Positions 8,719 to 18,971 of a DNA stretch of 64,000 nt are shown here, one piece after another; positions within the stretch are counted from its first letter, which is position 1; every line of letters begins with the position of its first letter. A program made the translations under genes and the position numbers. This stretch comes from Riptortus pedestris. Taxonomy: Eukaryota > Arthropoda > Insecta > Hemiptera > Alydidae. The notes below the pieces were generated by a model. The model was not told the DNA's origin and ran no database searches. It saw only the letters and a list, made by a program, of their open reading frames with translations. The stretch is taken from NCBI GenBank assembly GCA_019009955.1, contig CM032230.1, positions 111,173,501 to 111,237,500 of the forward strand, given 5' to 3'.

Positions 8719-10770
8719 TAAACTAAGCAGATTTTCCACGTGAAGCTTTACAATGCAGAAATCTGCATACTAGAAACAGTCGTAGTCCCTAAACCAAATT
8801 CAGGAGAGCCGAACAGTTACGGGAACGGCCGAACTAGCTTCGGCCGACTCAAGAATAGAACCGACATCAGCCGATCTCATCTCGCCTTTTATCCGCACAA
8901 ATTTAATAAAAATGCAAATATCTCGGTTAATATTCAAGATAGAGAATAAATACACATAACAATATTTATAGTAAATTTAATTTTTAATTAGATAGAATCT
9001 ATACAAGTTTTCGAACTGACTTATAGTAACGGAGATATTTCGAATTTTCGAAAATCCTCTCCTCTAAACCCCCTCTTCCACTTCCATTTCAGCCATTAAT
9101 GAACTTGTCCTTTCTATTTACATAAAACAATTAAATACCAAGTTAGGTAATGATTAAACAAAAATTGCGACAGCTAGAGTGTTAATAGACAAATATATAT
9201 ATATATACTAGCTCAGATACCCGGCTCCGCCCGGGAATTCATTTGAGGCTGAATGGTGATGGTATTTTTAGCAGGCTTTACATTGCACAATATTTTGACA
9301 TTTACCCGTCCCAGTGTTTAGGATTGATACCCGTCGTTGCCGTGGATTTGCTAATAATAGAATTATTTGTTCGATAAGGCTTCACTGTCTTCGATATTTT
9401 TATATTTCCCGTCTCTTATACATGTAAATATGGTGAATTTTTATTTCAGGCCTCCCTTATAACCCCCCTCCCATTCGAACCTAAAAATTTTAATATAACT
9501 TATAATCATGGAAGAATTAATGCTAATTGACATACCGAGTTTTGTTAAGTTCGGTTCAGCCGTTAGTGCCCAATAAAATTGTTGGCTCCCGCTAAAGTTT
9601 TAATGTATAACTCATTTATACTTAGGTATACGACAAAAGTGTATATAACAAAAGTTACTCCAAATAACAAAATAAACAACTTTTGTTATGTTTATATTTG
9701 CGGAAAAACCAATAGAAAACGAAATATCGCTATTTTTAATTTCAGGCTTCCCTTATAAACCCCACTCCTGCCCGTCCATAGAAATGGTGGTATGGCTTAT
9801 TATAATGAAGGCCTCACTGCTAATACACATACCGAGTTTTATTTAGTTCGGTTGAGTCTTTTTTGGCAAATAATATTGTTGACTCCCGCTATAATTTTTA
9901 GCGTATAACGCATTTAAACTTCGGTATACGACAAAAGTGTATATAACAAAAGTTACTCTAAATAACAAAATAAAATAAAATAATCAAAAATATCCTCTGA
10001 GACAAACAGGAGTGGGGGTTATAAGGGAGGCCTGAAATTAAAAATAGCGATATTTCGTTTCCTATTGCTTTTTCAGCAAATATGCCCATAATAAAAGTTG
10101 TTTATTTTGTAATGTAGAGTAACTTTTGTTATATGCACTTTTGCCGTATACGGAAGTATAAATCAGTTATACGCTAAAAACTATAGCGGGAGTCCACAAT
10201 TTTATTTGGCACAAAAGACTCACCCGAGCTAAACGAAACTCGGTATGTGAATTAGTACTAACGATTTCCTTATAATAAGCCATACTAACATTTCTAGGGA
10301 CGGGCAGGAGTGGGGGTTATAAGAGGGGCCTGAAATTAAAAATAACGATATTTCGTTTCCTATTGCTTTTTCAGCAAATATGCTCATAACAAAAGTTGTT
10401 TATTTTGTAATTTAGAGTAACCTTTGTTATATGAGTTATACGCTAAAAATTATACCGGGAGTCAACAATTTTATTTGGCACAAAAGACTCAACTTAACTA
10501 AATAAAACACTCGGTATGTGTATTAGCACTAACGCCATCCTTATAATAAGCCCTACTAACATTTCTAGGAACGGGCAAGAGTGGGGGTTATAAGGGAGGC
10601 CTGAATTTACAAATTTTTTTATTAACAAATCCACAGAAACGACGGGTATTAGCCCTAAACACTGGGACGGGTAAATGTTAAAATATTGTGTAAAGGAAAG
10701 CCTTGCCAAAAAAATACAATCACCATTCAGCCTCAAATCAATTCCCGGGCGAAGCCGGGTATCTGAGCTA

Positions 10771-10825
<55 letters not shown>

Positions 10826-10915
10826 TCTCCTGGGTAGGATCGATGGCCATTTGAAGAAATGTTTCGAAAATTGCGTCATGAACACGACCTCAATAGCTGA
10901 CTTCTCTTAAGGGGA
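8719..10915 (-). mobile_element. HINE-like element split by a palindromic Helitron
   Basis: 8719-9207 carries the hairpin-side end (TAAACTAAGCAGATTTTCC), the GAACGGCCGAACTAGC block, the TAATATTCAAGATAGAGAATAA block and the GCTAGAGTGTTAATAGAC block that precedes the (TA)n run. The element resumes at 10772 with (TA)n and then TCTCCTGGGTAGGATCGATGG, GACCTCAATAGCTGA and the terminal hairpin region (to about 10915). Everything between is a Helitron derivative inserted in the TA run. Confidence 0.75.
9208..10771. mobile_element. Palindromic Helitron with two 3' ends
   Basis: Both boundaries are Helitron 3' ends facing outward: the CCCGGGCGAAGCCGGG hairpin, 8 nt, then CTAG next to a T of the (TA)n target (CTAG at 9208-9211 and 10768-10771). 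No 5' TC end is present. Each half carries diverged units of about 270-305 bp with the landmark GGAGTGGGGGTTATAAGGGAGG: two inverted in the left half (near 9462 and 9765) and three in the right half (near 10008, 10306 and 10577). The halves meet near 9985. No Rep/helicase frame exists, so it is non-autonomous. A 118-aa minus frame (10850-10494) is a shadow. Confidence 0.72.
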
Positions 10916-11297
10916 AATCCACAATGAAAAATAAAAACCAATTTATCTAAAACTTAGTTTATTTTGTACTTGAAACCATTCCATGAATATGTTCAACATT
11001 ATACAGGCCTGTTACATTATAATATCGATCATATACACAAGGTATATGGCCGGGAACATCTGGTTTATATTTGTCTTTATGTAATACACTTGGATCAACA
11101 TTCACTAGGTGCATTAGTCTGAACTGGTAATAACCCGATAATGTTGTTTCAATGAGATATTTCTAACTTTTTAATTGGAACAAGTGAATCAAGAAAAAAC
11201 GAAAATACAATTTCGAATTCAAGCCCCTATTTAAATAAATTTCTCATTACAGGAAAAGTTGAGCATATATTATGGGGATTACAGTCCAAGCGGTAAA
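10916..11297 (+). repeat. Older repeat that hosts the Helitron at 11298
   Basis: About 11070-11297 matches 17672-17900 on the opposite strand almost continuously (TAATACACTTGGATCAACA, GGTAATAACCCGATAATG and CATTACAGGAAAAGT blocks). The match resumes after the Helitron at 14767. The family is unknown to me. Confidence 0.65.
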
Positions 11298-12009
11298 TCT
11301 ATATATATAAAAAATTGTAACCTCTGTCTGTACATTGATTTTTTTCGCGAAATTTCAAGATAACTTTTCGTTTCACATGTCCTAGACACCATAACTGCAT
11401 TTTGTTTCTTTGGTGCCTGTTTGTTTGTTTGTTTGTTACATTTTCACGTATAAACGGCTGAACCGAATTTTATGAAACTTGGTATGTATATTACTACTAA
11501 CCCAACTTAGACTTTAGGCTATATTAATATCCTCTGAGACGAACAGGAGTGGGGGTTATAAGGGAAGCCTGAAATTAATAAAAGCGCTATTTCGTTTCCT
11601 ATTGGTTTTTCGGCAATTATGCACATAACAAAAGTGGTTTATTTTGTTATTTAGAGTAACTTTTGTTTTATACTTTTTTTTCGTATACCGAATTATAAAC
11701 GAGATATACGCTAAAACCTATAGCGGAAGTGAACAATTTTATTTGGGACAAACGACCCAACCGAATTAAATAAAATTCCGTATGTGAATTAACAATAACT
11801 CCTTCATGATTATAAGCTGTACCATTATTTCTAGAGACGGGCAGGATTTGGGGCTGTAAGGGAGGCCTGAAATTAAAAATAGTGATACAGTAGAATCCCG
11901 ATAATTCGTATCATCAGGGGACTGACAATTTAGTACGAATTATCGGGAATACCAAATAACGGGAGTACAAAATAAAAAAAAAATAAAAACATTTTAATGT
12001 TAACATGCG

Positions 12010-12015
12010 TTTATT
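12010..12015 (-). promoter_or_regulatory. Poly(A) signal of the Tigger transposase
   Basis: AATAAA on the minus strand about 107 nt after the transposase stop codon, in AT-rich sequence inside the element. Confidence 0.5.
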
Positions 12016-12121
12016 AAGAAAACCATACATGTCTGGTAAGAATCAAGACTATGCAATAAATTAGTTTTACTAAATGATACATACGATATATATATAAATA
12101 GTCAACAAGTAAACATCTTTG

Positions 12122-13600
12122 CTAGAAAAAATCCGTAATTTTTTTTTGGCACAACCCTTGCATTCGTGTATTGTCAATTGCTCTGTCAAGAGTGTTCAGA
12201 GCAAAAAATACCTCATCACCAACATCTGATTTCGCCAAAAAATGGCGCACATTGTTGACGTATTGTTTAGCATCCTTAGCATTAATTATTGGTACGTCAT
12301 CTTCATCTCCCTCTCCCTCTTCACCGTCAACGTCCTCAGGTGGAGCTAAAATTTCTTCGTCGGTCAACATTCCTGCTACTGCCAGGCCGTCGTCAAAATG
12401 GACGAAATCTTCGAATGTTATGTGATTTTCCTCATTTTGTGAAAGGCGATCCCATTCTAAAAGACTTTCAACGTCTTGTTCTGCATCATCTGTAAACGGA
12501 AGTTCCTCTTTGCTAAAACCACAGGCTCGAAAACAGTTTTTTATTGTGGTCTCGCTAACGTTTTGCCATGCCTTGTCAGCTATGTTCATAGCTGAAAATA
12601 AAGTAATTTTATGATTCAGTCCATCCTCGATTCTGTCAAGAAGCTGCATCACTACTTCTTTGCGGTAAAACGTTTTGAAAGTTTTAATTATGCCCTGGTC
12701 CAGAGGCTGCAACTTAGAAGTTGTATTGGCGGGTAAAAACACAACTTTAACATTGCTGAGAGAGGGGATTGAATTGTGGGCCGAACAATTATCGATGAAA
12801 AGCAAAATTTTTCGCTGTTTTTTTTTCATATCTACATTAATTAATTGTATCCATTCGTTAAACAACTCTCCCGTCATCCATGATTTTTTATTTGCACGAT
12901 AGGTCATTGGAAATGATTTTATGTTTTTAAAACATCTTGGTTTGGCCGACTTACCTATCATGAGTGGTTTTAATTTCTCCGATCCATCCATATTGGCTGC
13001 CAACAGTATTGTTACACGTTCCTTACTATTTTTTCCGCCATGGCATTTTTCTTCCTTGAAGCACATAGACCGATCAGGGAGACATTTATAGAACAGGCCC
13101 GTTTCGTCGGCATTGAATATGTTTTTATTGTCATAAGGTTCGATTATTTTTTTCAATTCGTCCTTCCACTTTGAACAAACGTTATCTGACACACTTGCAC
13201 TCTCCCCACTAAGCTTCTTAAATTTTATGTTGTGTCGTTTTTTAAATCTGTCGAACCATCCATCACTTGCACGAAAGTCTTCAATACCCATTTTTTCTGC
13301 AAAAACTCGGGCTTTTTCCCTTAAAATATTTCCTCCAACTGGTACATTTGAATTTCTTGCTTGCGCGAACCATTGTTTTACCTTATCTTCAAGTTGTGGA
13401 TAATCGCCAGTCTTGAAGCGTTTTATTTTGCTGTCCGATGACTGGGATGTAATTTTATCTTTGTTCTTTAGAATCGATGTTATTGTGGAACGAGGGACGT
13501 TAAAACGTTTGGATACATCAATTTGCTTACAACCACTAGCGACGGCGTTTATAATTTGTTGTTTCTCTTTAATAGAGAGGCTAACATTTTTCGGGGGCAT
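12122..13600 (-). CDS. Tigger-type transposase (pogo superfamily), intact
   Basis: A 492-residue protein of typical Tigger length, with no internal stop. It binds the element's ends and catalyses cut-and-paste transposition in the nucleus. In order: a psq-type helix-turn-helix at about 1-50 (KEKQQIINAV...GCKQIDVSKRF...RSTITSIL); a CENP-B-type second DNA-binding domain at about 68-135 (WFAQAR, FRASDGWFDRFKKRHNI); and a DDE endonuclease at about 160-320 with D165 (NADETG), D270 (FIDNCSAHN) and D301 (QPLDQGI). There are 30 residues between the last two acids, the DD30D spacing of pogo. An acidic stretch lies at about 414-435. The last eight residues, QKKITDFF, are a canonical PCNA-binding PIP box. 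The start at 13600 is the first Met and begins the HTH domain directly. The long frames on the opposite strand are shadows. Confidence 0.93.
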   Translation of the reverse strand: MPPKNVSLSIKEKQQIINAVASGCKQIDVSKRFNVPRSTITSILKNKDKITSQSSDSKIKRFKTGDYPQLEDKVKQWFAQARNSNVPVGGNILREKARVFAEKMGIEDFRASDGWFDRFKKRHNIKFKKLSGESASVSDNVCSKWKDELKKIIEPYDNKNIFNADETGLFYKCLPDRSMCFKEEKCHGGKNSKERVTILLAANMDGSEKLKPLMIGKSAKPRCFKNIKSFPMTYRANKKSWMTGELFNEWIQLINVDMKKKQRKILLFIDNCSAHNSIPSLSNVKVVFLPANTTSKLQPLDQGIIKTFKTFYRKEVVMQLLDRIEDGLNHKITLFSAMNIADKAWQNVSETTIKNCFRACGFSKEELPFTDDAEQDVESLLEWDRLSQNEENHITFEDFVHFDDGLAVAGMLTDEEILAPPEDVDGEEGEGDEDDVPIINAKDAKQYVNNVRHFLAKSDVGDEVFFALNTLDRAIDNTRMQGLCQKKITDFF

Positions 13601-14766
13601 GGTAACTTATCACAACGGTAACAGAAACGAGACTGAATTGTAGAAAGGAAAAAAACTTTGTAAGAAAAGATCAATGAAATTCCTAAACCTTTCCCTTTCA
13701 GTGAAAAAAGTTCGAATTTCATACGAGAGTTCATAGAAAAGTTGTCTCTCTCACTCGCTCTCCCCTTTGTCTCTGTAAAAACAGTAGGAATTACGTGGTT
13801 TCCTCGGAAAATTATCTCGCACTCATTCTGCTCTCTGGTCTCTCATTGGCATCTCTGACCCACTAGCAAACAGTACGAATTAACGAGTTGTTTAGCACTG
13901 GAAATACGAATTATAAGACGTTTTTAGGTGACCTCGAACATAAAATTGATACGAATTACCGAGGGGTTATTTATACCATATATCGGGATTTTCTCTAAGG
14001 ACCGGCAAGTTTGTACGAATTATCCGGAAATACGAATAATCGGGATACAAAATATCGGGATTCCACTGTATCTCATTTCCTATAGAATTTTAGGCAATAA
14101 TACCCATAACAAAAGTTGTTTATTTTGTTATTTTGTGTAGCTTTGATCATATTAACTTTTGTCGTATACCGAATTAGAAACGAGATATACGTTAAAAACT
14201 ACTGCGGAAGTCAACAATTTTATTTGGCACAAAAAACTCAAACGAACTAAACCAAACTCGGTATGTCAATTAGCACTAATGCCTTCCTTATAATAAGCCA
14301 TACTAACATTTCTAGGGACGGGCAGGAGTGGGGGTTATAAGGGAGGCCTGAAATTAATAATAGTGATATTTCGTTTCTTATTGGGGTTTCGGCATATATG
14401 CACATAACAAAAGTTGTTTATTTTGTTATTTAGAGAAATTTGCTCAACAATTCTTTTCAATATGAACTACCAGGTACAGCACCTGGAAAAATTAATTTTA
14501 ATGTATGTTAGTATTTTGTCCTTAATAATTCAAATCTATGCACAATGCACAGGAAACGGGAAATATGACAATATGGAGGACAGTGAAGTCTTACATAAAA
14601 AATTAATTTTATTATTAACAAATCCACAGAAACGATGGGTATTAACCCGTATAACACTGGGACGGGTAAATGTCAAAATATTGTGCAAAGTCAAGTCTTG
14701 CCAAAAACATACCATCTTCATTCAGCCTCAAATGAATTCCCGGGCGAAGCCGGGTATCTGAGCTAG

Positions 14767-14880
14767 TCTTCTTATATAATGAAGCAACTCACTTTTGCAC
14801 TTATTATGAAACCTGGAAGCTGACAACTGACCTTTGTTTCCTCTCGAGTGTATGCATTACACAGGATAGTATATTTTTAT
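14767..14880. repeat. Resumed host repeat after the Helitron
   Basis: Starts TCTTCTTATATAATGAAGCAACTC, matching the minus reading of 17671 downward (TCTTTTCATATTATGAAACAACTC). It is the right flank of the Helitron insertion. Confidence 0.65.
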
Positions 14881-14899
14881 TTGCTAAACTAATTTCCTC

Positions 14900-15140
14900 C
14901 ATTGCTGTGAGAACTGCAGCGAGATGTGCGTGGGGAGAGTTAAAAAATTCCAAATACCTCGGTTACTAGGAGTCCTACCAAAAAATGTTGAAAATCTAGT
15001 CTTGTTAAACTATTGATGTTCTATATATTTTTTTCGAAACTCAAATATTAAGCGAGTTTTTTGTACTAAATTATTTTCAGACTTCAGTAAACACCCATTT
15101 TCCTCAAATATGTGGTGTGATGAGTGAATTTGAGTGTCAT
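14900..15140 (+). mobile_element. HINE-like fragment, second-core type
   Basis: Carries AATCTAGTCTTGTTAAACTATTGATG, CTCAAATATTAAGCGAG and TTTTCAGACTTCAGTAAACACCC, as in the second core module of the long copies at 50.5 and 56.2 kb. No terminal motif. Confidence 0.5.
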
Positions 15141-15174
15141 CCAGTGTGGGGAAAATATATATCTTTATATATAT

Positions 15175-15177
<3 letters not shown>

Positions 15178-15216
<39 letters not shown>

Positions 15217-15610
15217 TTATATATATTATTCTACTGTACGTGTGTATGTCACTGAACTACTCCTAAGCGGCTGTACCGACTTGAATGATTTTTTTTTGTA
15301 TGCGTTTGGGTGAGACATGGATGGTTTAGATACATAAGTCAGCCCGGCAGATGGTAGTGGGGGTTGTAAGGGAGGCCTAAAATTACAATTAGCGATATTT
15401 CGTTTCCTATTGGTTTAAATATGCACAGGATAAAAGTTCTTTATTTTGTTATTTAGAGTAACTTTTGTTATATTCACTTTTGTCGTATAACAAAGTATAA
15501 ACGAGATATACACTAAAAAATTAAAGAGGGAGCCAACGATTTAATTGGGCACTAACGATTGAACCGAACTTAACAAAATTCTATATGTATGTTAGCATTG
15601 TTTTAAACAT
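15178..15610 (+). mobile_element. Helitron 5' fragment beside a (TA)n run
   Basis: After (TA)n (15178-15213) comes TCTTTATATATATTATTCTACTGTACGTG starting at 15214, the same 5' end as the minus copy at 55342. Next are AGCGGCTGTACCGACTTGAATGA and one internal unit (GTGGGGGTTGTAAGGGAGG, near 15360). No CTAG end is seen; the copy fades out near 15610. Confidence 0.65.
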
Positions 15611-16594
15611 AATATTATTAAATTTTATTTCCTAATTGCTTGGAATATCATGAAGGACAACGTCTATCGGGTCCGTTAATATTTATATAGTTTTCAACTG
15701 ACCTAATTTTTTCCCATTAAGACTAATCTGTTGAAATCCTTCCAGATTCAATTTTAATTACAAAATGGTCTATTTTACACATTATTGATGTATATTTCAA
15801 ATCCTTCCTATGGTTTTGCAAATAAATTTCACTGAATTTTAAATTTATATTTATTTTCACACATTGCTTAACTTAGGATTAAATGTATTAAAGTTTGTTA
15901 TTTCAAGATTTATGTTAAATTTTCTTCTTATTAATTGCCAAAGCAATTAAAAAACATTTTTTGTATAGGTATTACTTTCTGTATGTGTGATAGATCAAAC
16001 ACAAATTATTCCACGAAACAGGATAATAAAAAATTATATTCAGGTATGAAAATAAACCGGCGACTTGTTAATGCTAGCGAAATAAAAAGTGTAATGCTGC
16101 TTTGCCATTTATTTTTATACAAATGCCTTCCAACCGATTTATTGTAACATCTAGTTCATATAAATACAAAATAATATATGACAGTCACGGCTCTTTCTCT
16201 TATCAAAATAAATGAATTATCTAATTCTCTCTGAAAGTCTCTTGTGATTATATTGTTCATCGATTTGCATTGTTCTTTGATTTGGTGTACTTACATGTGG
16301 GAGAAAATGGATCACTTAAATAGAAACTGAGTCACATCCTGAAGTATTATTTATATAATAAATGTGATGCATTTAAAGAGGAGGGAGGATCTGCTATTAT
16401 CTATCTGTTCTGATTTATGTTCTTATCTCTCCGATGTGTTTGGTCTTGTACAAAGGGGTTCTAAGTAATTGACCGTTTGATAAGTTTTATCTTAATAGCA
16501 ATATTTCATTGGAAATCGACCTAAAATATAAATATTGGCTCAGTATAAAATAGGTCAGGATACATTTTTCTATAACAGTGACATTACTTACTGC

Positions 16595-16600
<6 letters not shown>
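15611..16600. other. No gene seen
   Basis: AT-rich; a 70-aa plus frame at 15935-16147 has no recognisable feature. Confidence 0.45.

Positions 16601-16648
<48 letters not shown>
16601..16648. repeat. (TA)n microsatellite
   Basis: Uninterrupted TA dinucleotide run. Unlike many TA runs in this window, its flanks do not match the HINE-like family. Confidence 0.9.
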
Positions 16649-16651
<3 letters not shown>

Positions 16652-17639
16652 GAATAAAGATTCAGGAACTCTCACTTCCGGTATCCTTAACACACACACA
16701 GTCAGTTTTGTAAGGTCTTAAATTACGTATAAATTACAAAACTAGCTCACACATGCATTTATATTTAATCCAACGAATTCATAATGATGGCACTCATAAT
16801 TCATAATCACAAGGATATCTGAACCTATGTATTTTTAGTACTTCAATTTGTTGGTAAATGAATATAATAATAAAAATAATAATATGATGTATTTATGTAT
16901 TTGTTTGTGTCACGCAATTTGTAGCAATTTACACCCTTTACCACACAAACCAAATGGTAAAAATTACTCCAATATAATCAATATAGTTAATATAAATTCA
17001 ATATTCAATGTTCACTTCTGGGCGATAACACAAGTGAAAAATAAAATAAAATAAGAACTAATGAAAAAACTATTAAAACAGGTAAAACTATTGATGGGCA
17101 AAGTTAAGAAAAGGAAACAGAAACAGAACATGAATAATTGCTAAAAGACAAAACACAAAAAAACGAAACAAAATAGTAATAGTTATATAATATAATAAAT
17201 AGTAATAAAATATAATAAATAGTTAGGCCAAGTTTTGAATCAGTAAAATATTAATATAAATGGCGTAGTTTAGCCGATTTTCCTAAAGGCAAATAAACTA
17301 TTGATATCGTAGTCATGGCGGGATTTCGGGAAAAATTTCTTCAAGTGTTCATAGAGCTTACCCAGGCAAACATTAACTGTATTTGAATTTTTCAGACTTC
17401 ATTATACCCCCTACCCCTACTTTTACTATTATCATTAAATATTTAATATGCAGCTGGTATTTCGACTCCTTTTTATATAGAATTCGTACTGTAGGAAAAG
17501 TAGAGAATATATGATGAGATCATGGAAATGTGCTTTTGACCTTTTCTTTTATGCTTTCATAATTTATTCCCATTTAATAAGAAGGAGAAAGATTACAGGT
17601 TTCAGGAGCTTAGTATGACCTTTATTTGCTATTTAATGA
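16649..17639. other. No gene; weak HINE-like fragment at 17270-17420
   Basis: Mostly featureless AT-rich DNA with short ATAATA repeats near 17180-17225. Around 17270-17360 the order TTTAGCCGATTTTCC, TATCGTAGTCATGGCGGGATTT and TTCATAGAGCTTACCC follows the 5' part of the HINE-like family in strongly diverged form. Confidence 0.4.
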
Positions 17640-17935
17640 ATTTTACAGAGTTGTTTCATAATATGAAAAGATTTACAGCTTGGACTGTAATCCCCAAAAT
17701 ATATTCTCTATTTCTCCTGTAATGAGAAATTTATTTAAATAGGGGCTTGAATTCGAAATTGTATTTTCGTTTTTTCTTGATTCACTTGTTCCAATTAAAA
17801 AGTTAGAAATATCTCATTGAAACAACATTATCGGGTTATTACCAGTTCAGACTAATGCACCAAGTGATTGTTGATCCAAGTGTATTACATAGAGTCATAT
17901 ATAGACCAGATGTGCAAAAGTGAGTTGCATAAGGT
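17640..17935 (-). repeat. Repeat copy with the unoccupied Helitron site
   Basis: Opposite-strand paralog of 11070-11297 plus 14767 onward. At 17671/17672 it reads (minus) GTAAA^TCTTTTCAT where the other copy has the 3.47-kb Helitron between A and T. Confidence 0.72.
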
Positions 17936-17941
17936 CTGAAA

Positions 17942-18376
17942 TTAAAATGTCCGCCACAAAGAGGGTTGATAGATCGGGTACAAAAACAACGTGTAAAACA
18001 ATAATTGCAGAGCACGAATAGTTCAGCCAGATTTATTCTATATCTATGATATAACAGCTTATTGCAATAACATATGAGTTGGTGTGGGAGTTTACTGAAG
18101 GCCGAATACTAAAATAGTCAAGTATTTCAGTTAATATCAGAGATAGAGAATAACTGTATTTGACGGTATTTATTGTATTTTAAACAAGATTGGTTCTATA
18201 CAATTTTCCGATTAGACGTATAATAACGGATATTTCCAAATTTAAAATACCTCCTCTCTAAACCCCTCTCCCACCAATCCGATTGCAGCCGGTAATGAAA
18301 TTGACTTTGAGTTTTACATAAAACGCTTATATATCGAGCTTGGTAACGATTAAACATAAACTGCAACCGGTAAAAG

Positions 18377-18432
<56 letters not shown>

Positions 18433-18548
18433 GGACCTCATTATCGTCATGTATGTAGAATTTATGGACATTTGAAGATATTTTTCGAAAATTGCGTCAT
18501 GAGTACAATCTTAATAGCTGTTTTCCCTTAACGGAAATCTGCTAAAAA
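17942..18548 (-). mobile_element. HINE-like element
   Basis: Core blocks are in the usual minus order: TAGAGAATAACTG, CTCTCTAAACCCCTCTCCCACC, TTACATAAAACGCTTATATATCG, (TA)n at 18379-18423, GGACCTCATTATCGTCATG, GCGTCATGAGTACAATC and the terminal TTTTCCCTTAACGGAAATCTGC hairpin. The left end (TGTCCGCCACA) is a decayed form of GTCCGTCACG. Confidence 0.7.
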
Positions 18549-18971
18549 CACTTCTTAATCATTGACCTGCTGTTATACAAGCACTATAAATGTAGCATTA
18601 ATGAAATTAATTTCAATTATTTTTAAATGTTAGTGTAATAAGTGTATTAAATTTGACTATGTATATATATATACTGGTTTAGCATATAGATCATAAAAAT
18701 TAGGTCAGCAAATATTAATATGAGATATATTGTACACTGAGTGTATTAAAGTTTAACAAGTAAATTTAAAATTATAGTTTTAGAGAAAAAGAAAGTCCTG
18801 GATAAGGAGCGACAATACTTGAAACGCGTCGGGGATGAAAATAAATAGGATGTATTAAAGAAGAAAAAAGTTTTTATTTGACCCTGAATGGCTACACTTT
18901 CAAACTTTATATATAAACCATATAACATATGCTATAATGTATATATATATATATATTCTAACATATGTTAC
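18549..18971. other. No gene seen
   Basis: AT-rich, with short TA runs near 18662-18673 and 18939-18955. Nothing recognisable. Confidence 0.45.

Larger units (their letters stand above)
11888..14068 (-). mobile_element. Tigger/pogo DNA transposon, apparently complete
   Basis: Ends are CAGTAGAATCCCG at 11888 and, inverted, CAGTGGAATCCCG at 14068, flanked by the TA duplication (11886-11887 and 14069-14070) typical of Tc1/mariner-pogo elements. Removing it restores the Helitron unit 'atagtga-ta-tctcatttcc', seen uninterrupted as 'atagcgatatttcgtttcc' nearby. Subterminal TACGAATT motifs occur four times near the right end (13874, 13905, 13950 and 14014, with a near copy at 14031) and twice near the left. 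It encodes one intact transposase. Confidence 0.92.
11298..14766 (+). mobile_element. Non-autonomous Helitron, full length, interrupted by Tigger
   Basis: It begins TCTATATATA (11298) and ends with the hairpin CCCGGGCGAAGCCGGG, TATCTGAG and CTAG (14763-14766), inserted between A and T as Helitrons do. The unoccupied paralog at 17671/17672 confirms both ends. Without the Tigger and its duplicated TA the element is about 1.29 kb and holds three ~300-bp internal repeats (GGAGTGGGGGTTATAAG landmarks near 11540, 11845 and 14328). Helitrons move by rolling-circle replication using a Rep-helicase supplied by another copy; none is encoded here. Confidence 0.85.

Noticed and set aside
12171..12902. 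Plus-strand frames over the Tigger transposase
   Set aside because: Antisense shadows of the conserved minus-strand transposase.
9208..14766. Search for a Rep-helicase gene in the Helitrons
   Set aside because: No rolling-circle or helicase motifs in any frame; the copies are non-autonomous.
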